In this document: positions 6,342 through 12,233 of the stretch, one piece after another
How the letters are laid out: every line of letters begins with the position of its first letter
How positions within the stretch are numbered: the stretch's first letter is position 1
Origin: CAYWNK01 sp964459495
Lineage (GTDB): Bacteria; Planctomycetota; UBA1135; GCA-002686595
NCBI GenBank assembly: GCA_964459495.1
Contig: CAYWNK010000196.1
Coordinates: 1-12,233 of the forward strand
Length of the DNA stretch: 12,233 nucleotides
Direction of reading: 5' to 3'
Position numbers and translations under genes: made by a program
The notes under the pieces: model-generated
What the model saw: only the letters and a program-made list of their open reading frames with translations
The model's database searches: none
What the model was told of the DNA's origin: nothing

Positions 6342-7097
6342 ATGACCAGCGAATCTTGGGACTCTTATCCCGCCCAGGTGGACGGCTCGCCGGCCTCGAT
6401 CCTCGTCGCCATGCATTTCGAGCATGGGCCCCGCCCCACTGGCGCCGAGACCCTCTACGTGGTCGGGGTCAAGATGGGAGACCCCGGTGATCACCGCATG
6501 GGCACCCGCGAGGAGGCCGAGTCCTTCGCGCCGTTCGAGGACGCCGTGACGAAGACCCTTGGAGAGCCCTACGTAGCGGTCGGGCGCATGCGCTCAAGTG
6601 GCACCTGGCAGCTCAGCTACTACGGGCCCAAGGATGCGGACGGGACATTCCTCGACGCCCTGCGTGAACACGCGCCCAGCATCGAGCGCGAGATCTGGAC
6701 CCACATCGACCACGATCCCGAGTGGAACTACTTCACCGACTTCCTCCTGCCCGACGCAGAACGCCGGCAATGGATGGCGAGCTCAGCCCTGTGCGATCGG
6801 CTGGTGGAGCTAGAGGATCGGGCCGAGCTGCCCCGCCCGGTGGATCACGGTCTCCACTTCCCCACCGCGGACGCCCGGCTGGCCTTCCAGAAGGAAGCGG
6901 AGAGCGCCGGATTCCAGAGCCCGAAAGAGCTGCAACCCGCGCGAGATGACGGCAGCTTCTTCGTGGAGGTCACCCGCGAGGACCCCGTCGAACTGCAGCA
7001 CATCCATGGCGTTGTGTTGGAGTTGATCGGGCATGCCGAGCCCCTGGGCGGCACCTACGACGGCTGGGCTACGCACCTGATGAAGGAGCCCCAGTAG
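6342..7097 (+). CDS. DUF695 and RraB (RNase E inhibitor family) two-domain protein
   Basis: A 251-residue cytoplasmic protein. The N-terminal part (about 5-155) fits DUF695: W6-D7-S8-Y9 near the start, a central block with YVAVGRMRSSGTWQLSYYG, and D125-P126-E127-W128-N129-Y130. The C-terminal part (about 160-248) fits RraB: RPVDH (165-169), F-x-x-E-A-E-S-A-G-F, and the closing G-G-T-Y-D-G-W-A-T, with Y239-D240-G241-W242 characteristic. RraB of E. coli binds RNase E and inhibits RNA decay; fused DUF695-RraB proteins are known but, as far as I know, uncharacterised. The ATG at 6342 starts the domain; the frame is open to 6276 upstream but that part shows no homology. A hairpin and a 16-bp palindrome lie in its leader. 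A small cupin-like gene follows after 43 bp and may be co-transcribed. Confidence 0.85.
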   Translation: MTSESWDSYPAQVDGSPASILVAMHFEHGPRPTGAETLYVVGVKMGDPGDHRMGTREEAESFAPFEDAVTKTLGEPYVAVGRMRSSGTWQLSYYGPKDADGTFLDALREHAPSIEREIWTHIDHDPEWNYFTDFLLPDAERRQWMASSALCDRLVELEDRAELPRPVDHGLHFPTADARLAFQKEAESAGFQSPKELQPARDDGSFFVEVTREDPVELQHIHGVVLELIGHAEPLGGTYDGWATHLMKEPQ

Positions 7098-7140
7098 CGC
7101 GTCGTGGGCCGCGGATCAGCCAAGCATGTAGGCTGCCCCC

Positions 7141-7347
7141 ATGGACGAACCCAGCGGCCACGGCCCCCTTCCCCTCTCCGAGTCCCGCCTCCACCAAGAC
7201 CAGGACGGAGTGGTGACCACCAGTCGGATTCAAGCCGGCGAGCTGATCATCAATCCACCAGGCATGTGGCACAGCGCCGACGCGAACGCCCCGGTGACCG
7301 CCGTGTTCATCACCTGCGGCCTAGGCACCGAGCTCCGGCCGCGTTGA
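7141..7347 (+). CDS. small cupin-like protein with only the second cupin motif
   Basis: A 68-residue protein. G33-ELIIN-P39-P40-G41-MW-H44 with N49 shortly after follows cupin motif 2, G(x5)PxG(x2)H(x3)N, except that the final Asn is one place late. The ending VTAVFITCGLGTE fits the last cupin strands. Motif 1, which supplies two His and a Glu to the metal in a whole cupin, is absent, and a stop at 7129-7131 in this frame excludes an upstream extension. It is either a half-cupin that must dimerise or the remnant of a truncated gene. Only a weak ribosome binding site is seen. It lies 43 bp after the DUF695-RraB gene and faces the beta-barrel lipoprotein gene across 64 bp, in which I see no clear terminator. 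Confidence 0.6.
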   Translation: MDEPSGHGPLPLSESRLHQDQDGVVTTSRIQAGELIINPPGMWHSADANAPVTAVFITCGLGTELRPR

Positions 7348-7411
7348 TCCCGTACCGCCGGGCCTGATGGCGACCATTTGCTGCGAACGCGGCCCCGACA
7401 AGTCAGACCGC

Positions 7412-8068
7412 CTACCAGCTACGGCCGAGCACAATCGATAGCTGATGGTAGTCCAAGGTGTCGTCTCCGTTCAGCAGCGACACGTCCGTACCATCGACCC
7501 CCCGCCAGTCCAAGCCGACGTAGCTGTTCCCACCCACGTACACGAGGACCCCGGCGTGCACGTAGTATCCCGCGGAGAAATCGCTCGTGCTTCGATTGAG
7601 GAAGCGGTCGTCCAGATTCGCATACAGGGCGTTTAGGCCGCAGCCCACGTAGGGCACCACGAGACCGCGCTCCGCATTGAACGCCAGGCGTAGGCCCACC
7701 GATCCCTCAAAGATCTGGCCACCGCGAGTGGCGAGTCCTCCGTGCCGACCATCATCGTCCTGGGAATAGTGGCCACCCAACTCGATTGCCACGGGCAGCC
7801 CCTCGATGGGCAGTAGCACCTGCATTCCGAACGCCCCCGGATGTCGAACGCGCCCGAAGGAACTCTCCTGCAGGGATCGCAAGCCCAGCAGCATCTCGAC
7901 GCCCCGATATTCACTGCCTCTCTTCTCGTCCTGCCCCTCCAACAGTCCGCCACCGAATTCACCAATCAGCTGCGAAGCGCCCCGGAGCCAGAGGTCGCCG
8001 GCCGCCCTATTTGGCGAAGCGCAACCGCAGACGAAGAGCAACCCGATCCACAGTGAGAGACGAGCCAT
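7412..8068 (-). CDS. outer-membrane beta-barrel lipoprotein (predicted)
   Basis: A 218-residue exported protein. The N-terminus (MARLSLWIGLLFVCGCAS) is a lipoprotein signal with the likely lipidated Cys16 (lipobox VCGC, residues 13-16; Cys14 is the alternative). After a short mature linker come alternating polar/apolar strands rich in Gly, Tyr and aromatic residues, such as PYVGCGLNALYANL and HAGVLVYVGGNSYVGLDWRG, ending in a strand with terminal Trp (LSIVLGRSW), as outer-membrane barrels do. Its size fits an eight-stranded OmpA/OmpW-like barrel; I recognise no specific family. The frame is open upstream, but ATG 8068 is chosen because it places the signal peptide first. It may follow the exported peptidase gene on the same transcript, 157 bp downstream of that gene's stop. 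No partner is evident; lipid anchor plus barrel is an unusual pairing. Confidence 0.7.
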   Translation of the reverse strand: MARLSLWIGLLFVCGCASPNRAAGDLWLRGASQLIGEFGGGLLEGQDEKRGSEYRGVEMLLGLRSLQESSFGRVRHPGAFGMQVLLPIEGLPVAIELGGHYSQDDDGRHGGLATRGGQIFEGSVGLRLAFNAERGLVVPYVGCGLNALYANLDDRFLNRSTSDFSAGYYVHAGVLVYVGGNSYVGLDWRGVDGTDVSLLNGDDTLDYHQLSIVLGRSW

Positions 8069-8225
8069 CCGCACCCAGGGTAGCAGTTTGCAGTCGATCC
8101 GGTCCCCAGTGGCCTGCAACCGCAGCCTCTCGAGCCGCAGGTGCCAGCGCCCCCACTCTCCATCGAAGATCCACCCCATCGCCGGCTTGGAAGTCCTTGC
8201 ATGCATGGATGCCAAGGGGGCCCCG

Positions 8226-9539
8226 CTAGAGGTCTCGAACCGAGAAGCCATGGATCGTCGCCTGGCCCCCGACGAGGCCGAATCCAATCGGTGAGTCCTT
8301 GAGCGGCAGGTCGGCCTCGAGCAACAGCGCGCCGTCCACGTACATCTCCACATGGTTGTCTTGGACGCGGAACACCAAGTCGACCTCGGCATTGGGCCTG
8401 AGCTTGTAGGAGTCCGTGTGGGCGATGCCCCCCCGGTCTGTATAGATGAACGCGCCCCCCCCAAGGACCATGGCCTCGCAGGAGCTGCCGTACTGGATCT
8501 TGATCCCCCAGCACGCATTGCCGGTTGTTGCGCGCATTCGCAGCACGCAGTCGCCCCTAGGCTCGGTGTCGACAACAACGCTGGTCCAATCTCGGCCGCT
8601 CTCATTCGAACCATGCACCGATTCCTGATCGATCTCCCATTTCCCCACCGCGTCGCTCGGGACCACGTCCGCCAGCACGGAGGTCCACGATTCCGCCCCA
8701 CCGAGCACATCCAGCGGCAGGACTCCGGACGGCCTGGCAAAGCTCGTGAACTCCCCGCCGTCACCACGCTTCCTGCTCAGCAGCACCCGAAGTTCCGGCC
8801 GGATCGGGAACGACTCAAGGTGCCTGTGCCAGCTGCGCTCCGTCTCTTCCAGCGATTGGCCAAGCGCCTTCTCAATCGACACCCCGTGGTAGAAGTCCAT
8901 CACGGCAAGCGGCCTGTGATTCTCCAGTAGATGTAGAAAGTAGCTCCCGCCGATGTCGTACCCGTTCAGCCCCGGGTTCTGCTTCAGGTAGGAGTAGAAA
9001 TCCTGGTGGGAGGCAAGCTCCCCCAACGCCGGTAGGGTGCCACGCTCCCTCTCATAGGCGGCAACAGCGTGGACGGGAACGCCATGGACATAGCCAAGTA
9101 CGGCGTTGGCGAGTCCCTCCGCGAAGAACATGTTGCGCGCTTCGTCGCCACTCGGATCCATGGCCGCGACCACCACATGCACCAGCTCATGCTGACGGGT
9201 CTGATCGTTGTCCCAGGGGATATGGACCTCGCGCCCGGACGCGTATCCCCCATTCCCCTTCACCCCCGAGATCTCGGCCAGCTCGGCGACATCGTCATAA
9301 AGGTAGACCTCGAAGGGCGCACTTTCGTCCACCTTGCCTGCGATGCCCAGCTTGCGAAGGGTCTCTGCATACTCGAGCTCCAGGCGGTGAGCAATGCGAT
9401 CGACCGAGGCCCCAGCGCGCGAACCGGGCCGGTAACGCACCTCAAAATGCTCGGTCGCTTGGGATTGGGAATGAACATCGGATGAATACGAAGGAGCGGC
9501 GAGCAGAAACGTGGAGGCGAGTGCGCAGAGAAGATCCAT
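8226..9539 (-). CDS. exported HExxH zinc peptidase with a C-terminal lectin-like (DUF1080-type) domain
   Basis: A 437-residue protein with an N-terminal signal peptide (MDLLCALASTFLLAAPSYS). The peptidase part (about 28-230) has the zinc motif HELVH (117-121) and a downstream FFAEGLA whose E141 is a likely third ligand, the gluzincin pattern of peptidase-MA-like families. A following region with GYDIGGSYFLHLL also fits that group. The C-terminal 165 residues or so form a beta-rich domain like the 3-keto-disaccharide hydrolase/DUF1080 or LamG fold, with CVLRMRATTGNACWGIKIQ, VEMYVDGALLLEADLPL and a final ATIHGFSVRDL. Role: probably cuts proteins outside the cytoplasm, the lectin-like part binding glycan or surface; substrate unknown. 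The frame is open to 9677, but ATG 9539 is chosen for the signal peptide. No clear ribosome binding site. Confidence 0.75.
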   Translation of the reverse strand: MDLLCALASTFLLAAPSYSSDVHSQSQATEHFEVRYRPGSRAGASVDRIAHRLELEYAETLRKLGIAGKVDESAPFEVYLYDDVAELAEISGVKGNGGYASGREVHIPWDNDQTRQHELVHVVVAAMDPSGDEARNMFFAEGLANAVLGYVHGVPVHAVAAYERERGTLPALGELASHQDFYSYLKQNPGLNGYDIGGSYFLHLLENHRPLAVMDFYHGVSIEKALGQSLEETERSWHRHLESFPIRPELRVLLSRKRGDGGEFTSFARPSGVLPLDVLGGAESWTSVLADVVPSDAVGKWEIDQESVHGSNESGRDWTSVVVDTEPRGDCVLRMRATTGNACWGIKIQYGSSCEAMVLGGGAFIYTDRGGIAHTDSYKLRPNAEVDLVFRVQDNHVEMYVDGALLLEADLPLKDSPIGFGLVGGQATIHGFSVRDL

Positions 9540-9688
9540 GCCAAGAAGTCTAGCCCGGATGGCCAGCAAGGGTCCGCGCACGGCGCCGAGCCGATCGATC
9601 AAGAGAGACACATCCTCCGCGCTGGTCAGGAAGCTCGTAGGGCAGGCGTGCAACAGGCTACGGCCCTCGCAATCCACGCAGCCAATCC

Positions 9689-10468
9689 ATGTTTGACAAT
9701 TCGCTTCGAGCGCATCGCATAGGTCCTGGAAACACTGACCATGTCATCCGTCCTCAAAGAGCACGGGGGCAGTTTGCTGTGATTGCGGATCGTCCAATCG
9801 TGCTCAATCAGGCTTTTGCGCAGCAGTTCAGCCAGATCGAACTGACTTCCGGGGGGGTCAACCACCCCACCGTTTGGCGCCGCTGCGAGGATCTGCAGTC
9901 TCTCTACCCGGGCGCACAAGTCGATCCCGATCCAATTTCCCTAGTCGATCGGGGCGTTTGGACCTCGGCCGATGTGACCGCCAGCATCGATCTGAGCCTC
10001 CCGCTCGTCGAGCAGGACCTTGGTCGTACGGTCGCGCTGGAGCTGGCCCGCAATCTGGATACCGACTTCAAGCCCCCCGGCGGCCAGTCCCAGTTCAGTC
10101 AGCACTTGCACCAGCAGGTAGCCGACAAGTCGGACACCTTCGACGATCTTCACCGCTGGATCCAAGAGCACCTGACGGACAACCTGCGGGCTGAACGGCT
10201 AGCAGAGCGTTGCGCACTGTCGCCGCGTACCTTTCATCGGCTCTACACCGAGCAAACCGGATTGAGAGCGGCTCGAGCCGTCGCCCGGACCCGCGTTGAA
10301 GTTGCGCGTCAGCTCCTCGAAGACAGCAGCGATCCCGTGAAGGAGGTTGCCGTTCGCTGTGGTTTCGGGGGCGAGGAGCAGCTGCGCCGCACCTTCCAGC
10401 GCGAGCTTGGGATCTCGCCTAGCGCCTACCAGGACGCCGGGTCACACCGTGCGCTCTCAGCGAGGTAG
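9689..10468 (+). CDS. GlxA-type AraC-family regulator with truncated DJ-1/PfpI domain
   Basis: A 259-residue protein. Residues about 58-140 match the end of the DJ-1/PfpI half of GlxA-family regulators: HPTVWRRCEDL, a VDPDPI strand, DRGVWTSADVTASIDLSL and PPGGQSQFS. Residues about 160-250 hold the paired AraC helix-turn-helix motifs, including LAERCALSPRTFHRLY and VAVRCGFGGEEQLRRTFQ. Whole members are about 310-330 residues; here the first two thirds of the DJ-1 domain, with its cysteine elbow, are missing, and residues 1-55 resemble nothing in that family. No other forward frame between 9540 and 9850 supplies the lost part. It can still be a DNA-binding activator without ligand control, or a decaying gene. 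The start is uncertain: GTG 9779 after GGGGG (9765-9769) is an alternative, and a possible promoter overlaps ATG 9689. Its 3' end overlaps the convergent CHAT-like gene by 12 bp. Confidence 0.75.
   Translation: MFDNSLRAHRIGPGNTDHVIRPQRARGQFAVIADRPIVLNQAFAQQFSQIELTSGGVNHPTVWRRCEDLQSLYPGAQVDPDPISLVDRGVWTSADVTASIDLSLPLVEQDLGRTVALELARNLDTDFKPPGGQSQFSQHLHQQVADKSDTFDDLHRWIQEHLTDNLRAERLAERCALSPRTFHRLYTEQTGLRAARAVARTRVEVARQLLEDSSDPVKEVAVRCGFGGEEQLRRTFQRELGISPSAYQDAGSHRALSAR
9693..9723 (+). promoter_or_regulatory. possible sigma-70 promoter overlapping the annotated start
   Basis: A perfect TTGACA (9693-9698) is followed, after a long 19-base spacer, by CATAGG (9718-9723), a poor -10 box. If used, transcription would begin downstream of ATG 9689 and the regulator would have to start later, for instance at GTG 9779. 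A single perfect box can occur by chance. Confidence 0.2.
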
Positions 10469-11728
10469 GCGCTTGGGCGACAATCCACCCGGCATCCGAA
10501 CCTCTAAACCCAGCGCGGCGAACTCAGCGCCCTCTACCGTCGATGCGCCAGTGAAGGGGGCCGACTGATGGGATTCCGCCAAGGCGTCCATGGGGCTCAA
10601 TCCGCGCAGAATGACCAGGGACAGGAACACGAAGTCTGCGATCGCACTCGAGTCCCAATCGACATCAGCCGAGTAGCCCGAGATCGGAACTTGCGTTCGA
10701 GCCGGAAGTGCGGCGTGCAACTTTTCCGAGAAGTCGCCGTGCATCAGGCTGCAGCCAGACAGGTGTAGAAGCCGCACGTGCTCCGCCGCCCTTAGGCCCT
10801 TGGCAACAGACTCGGGACCGATCAAGCTGTCGTTGACCGCAATGCCGGTGGGCATGCCGTGGCTCGCGATCACGAGCACCGTCGGCTCCGCCAGAAAGTT
10901 CACTTCGGATGCAAACCGTTCGAAATCCTGCAGGTCGTGGAAGCTCCGCTGGCGCACCTTTACGTGGCGGCCAGCCGACATTCGGAAGAAGCCCCTGAGC
11001 ATGTCGCCGAAGGCGTACTCCGGTTCGCGCAGGTTTTCCTCCCAGGGAGCCTCGAGCACGACCAACCAGACCGCCTCGGGATCGCTGACCACCCGGCGTC
11101 CGAACCACGGAAATTTGCCGCTGTCCCCATGTTCCGTCCAGTGGCCCCGGATCCGGCTACCGTCGTTGTTGAGCAGGAACTCGCCGCCGCCCGTGCCCGC
11201 CTCCTCCGTGTAGGTGTAGTGCAGGACTCCGTCGCGCACCGACCCGCTCAGTTGATTGCCGAACCCGAACTCGTAGGTTCCCACGACGTCGTGCGCTGGC
11301 CCAGCCAGGCGCAAGCGCCCATAGTTGGTTTCCCACAGGCCGGTGAAGGGGCTCGAGGGCTGGACATCCGGTACGAGTGTGCCGCGCCATTCCCCCCCCT
11401 CTTCCGATGGCTCATCGGCCTCCCAGCTGCCCACGAGACCTCCACCTTGGTCGAGTCGCAGCCGCGCGCTACCGGTCCCTTCGGGGTCGATGTAGTCGAG
11501 CACCAGCTCATCCTCGACCACCTTCCCCCACAGCCGGGAGCACTCGAGGGGGTCCAGGTAGTCCGGTCCACCGCAGCGTCCCAAGATCCCGTCGCCGTAC
11601 ACATTCAGCTCCAGCAGGCCTGCTTCGGTTTGCCAGACCCCAACAAAATCCTCCGCCACCGGCCGCTGGATCGGAGGGGTCGGAAGGATCGCGAGAAGGA
11701 GGGAGGTGGTGAGTAGGAGCACGCCCAC
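10457..11728 (-). CDS. exported protein with two beta-rich W/G repeats and a CHAT/caspase-like domain
   Basis: A 423-residue protein with a signal peptide (MGVLLLTTSLLLAILPTPP). Two repeats follow, at about 28-116 and 128-211, each opening F-x-G-x-W-x-T-x-x-G-x-L-x-L (FVGVWQTEAGLLEL and FTGLWETNYGRLRL) and later showing a G-x-W strand (LVGSWEADE, IRGHWTEHG); the second ends PWFGRR. The C-terminal 200 residues (about 219-405) look like a clan CD peptidase of the CHAT/caspase type: VLVIASHG with H290, LLHLSGCS with C326, then SGYSADVDWDSSAIADF and a closing LSPMDALAES, matching the CHAT ending with its G-A-L helix. H290 and C326 would be the catalytic pair. A separated caspase-like protease on the cell surface or in the periplasm is unusual; substrate unknown. 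The start is GTG, with no better in-frame start before the stop at 11771-11773. A 12-bp palindrome lies just upstream. Confidence 0.65.
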   Translation of the reverse strand: MGVLLLTTSLLLAILPTPPIQRPVAEDFVGVWQTEAGLLELNVYGDGILGRCGGPDYLDPLECSRLWGKVVEDELVLDYIDPEGTGSARLRLDQGGGLVGSWEADEPSEEGGEWRGTLVPDVQPSSPFTGLWETNYGRLRLAGPAHDVVGTYEFGFGNQLSGSVRDGVLHYTYTEEAGTGGGEFLLNNDGSRIRGHWTEHGDSGKFPWFGRRVVSDPEAVWLVVLEAPWEENLREPEYAFGDMLRGFFRMSAGRHVKVRQRSFHDLQDFERFASEVNFLAEPTVLVIASHGMPTGIAVNDSLIGPESVAKGLRAAEHVRLLHLSGCSLMHGDFSEKLHAALPARTQVPISGYSADVDWDSSAIADFVFLSLVILRGLSPMDALAESHQSAPFTGASTVEGAEFAALGLEVRMPGGLSPKRLPR

Positions 11729-11742
11729 AGGGTATCCCAGGA

Positions 11743-11754
11743 GTGGACGTCCAC
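11743..11754. promoter_or_regulatory. 12-bp perfect palindrome before the CHAT-like gene
   Basis: GTGGACGTCCAC lies 14 bases upstream of the GTG start at 11728 (minus strand), in the 187-bp divergent spacer shared with the TrmH gene. It could be a regulator site or a small RNA stem at the start codon. I see no convincing promoter boxes for either gene in this spacer. Confidence 0.35.
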
Positions 11755-11915
11755 CAGACGGGAGAAACCTCTAGCCGTTGAAATATTCGACACCTAACTT
11801 CCACTCCATATCCTGCCCCTTCGCTTCCGTACGCTCGAATTCCACTGCGCAGACACCGTCAGCACGGGTTCCTGTGCTTAGCGGCGTCCTGCGGAGTGCT
11901 AGGCTTGTCGCCCAC

Positions 11916-12233
11916 ATGGAAGACCCCGCCCCGCGGCGCCTACGGCGCGCCGAGACCATCTTGAGACGGCGTACAAGCCGAGTCGTACTGGTCATTGAGC
12001 GGGCCTGGAACCATGAAAACGTCCAGGCTGTGCTCCGCACCGCGGAGTCCTTCGGGGTCCAGCACGTCTGGGCCATCCGGCACCCCCACGAACGCCGCCG
12101 CGCGACCAAATCCGTGACGCGCGGCAGCCACCAGTGGCTCACGGTTCGCTTTTTCGAAGATACGGCCGAGTGCGTCTCTGCCCTGCGCGAGGAAGGCTGT
12201 GCCATATGGGCAACGGACCTATCGCCCCAAGCC
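11916..12233 (+). CDS. TrmH/SpoU-family RNA 2'-O-methyltransferase (partial, cut by the window edge)
   Basis: The first 106 codons of a SpoU (SPOUT-class) methyltransferase; such enzymes methylate ribose 2'-hydroxyls in tRNA or rRNA using S-adenosylmethionine. Seen: RRRTSRVVLVIERAW then NHENVQAVLRTAESFGV (the conserved N-x-x-A-x-x-R-T-A motif 1, starting near residue 33), a following strand HVWAIRHP, then TKSVTRGSHQWLTVRFF, which matches the S-x-G-S-x-K-W-L block typical of TrmH (tRNA Gm18) proteins, and EEGCAIWATDLS. The later knot motifs lie beyond the window. The lack of an extra N-terminal substrate domain and the short lead-in favour TrmH over rRNA-type RlmB. ATG 11916 fits the family start; no strong ribosome binding site. 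It is divergent from the CHAT-like gene. Confidence 0.85.
   Translation, partial: MEDPAPRRLRRAETILRRRTSRVVLVIERAWNHENVQAVLRTAESFGVQHVWAIRHPHERRRATKSVTRGSHQWLTVRFFEDTAECVSALREEGCAIWATDLSPQA

Noticed and set aside
8069..8767. Upstream extension of the beta-barrel lipoprotein frame
   Set aside because: It runs antisense-frame through the peptidase gene, and a lipoprotein signal would then be internal.
2996..11760. Short similarity between the spacer at about 2996-3012 and that at about 11730-11746 (CTGGGA-x-AC-x-CT on the minus strand)
   Set aside because: Only about 13 of 17 bases agree, which is within chance for the many comparisons made by eye.
11878..11902. CIRCE-like element before trmH (TTAGC ... 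GAGTGCTAG)
   Set aside because: The right arm matches 8 of 9 positions, but the left arm TTAGCGGCG matches only the first five and the spacing is 7 instead of 9; the next gene is not a heat-shock gene.
1..12233. CRISPR array, tRNA or rRNA gene, insertion sequence or attachment site
   Set aside because: No regularly spaced repeats, no tRNA-like cloverleaf I could recognise, no transposase or integrase reading frame, and no terminal inverted repeats with target duplications.

Overview
The window is high-G+C bacterial chromosome and densely coded. It carries peptidoglycan synthesis (MurD-like), ClpC proteolysis with an McsA-like partner, an outer-membrane beta-barrel lipoprotein and several exported proteins. 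This points to a double-membraned bacterium. A ClpC/McsA pair, a DUF1080-like lectin fold fused to a zinc peptidase, and a secreted CHAT/caspase-like protein together make me favour Planctomycetota or a neighbouring phylum. That placement is inference; there is no rRNA or other phylogenetic marker here.

Region 1 (1-5792, all plus strand) looks like one functional block. The tail of an unidentified gene is followed by a divergent murD, which overlaps by ATGA an orphan gene built of degenerate Clp N-domain repeats. That gene is followed 21 bp later by an mcsA-like zinc-finger/UVR gene and, after a 382-bp hairpin-rich spacer, by full-length clpC. ClpC keeps both glutamates expected to bind phosphoarginine and an LGF loop for docking to ClpP. 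No arginine kinase gene (mcsB) is present; the orphan Clp-N gene and the spacer occupy the block where one might expect it.

Region 2 (5793-7347) starts with a 549-bp stretch without a convincing gene. It is full of long inverted repeats, including three segments that can form two mutually exclusive stems, a 16-bp perfect palindrome and a hairpin just before the next start codon. Then come a DUF695-RraB fusion gene (RraB is the RNase E inhibitor family) and a tiny gene holding only the second half of a cupin.

Region 3 (7412-12233) holds mainly exported or regulatory products. On the minus strand lie an outer-membrane beta-barrel lipoprotein and an exported HExxH peptidase with a C-terminal lectin-like domain. 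On the plus strand is a GlxA-type AraC-family regulator that has lost most of its DJ-1/PfpI domain; its 3' end overlaps by 12 bp the convergent gene for an exported protein with two beta-rich repeats and a CHAT/caspase-like domain. A plus-strand TrmH/SpoU RNA methyltransferase gene runs off the right edge.

The two most unusual points are the orphan Clp-N protein beside McsA and ClpC without McsB, and the secreted CHAT-like protein with beta-rich repeats. The structured spacers on both sides of clpC come next.
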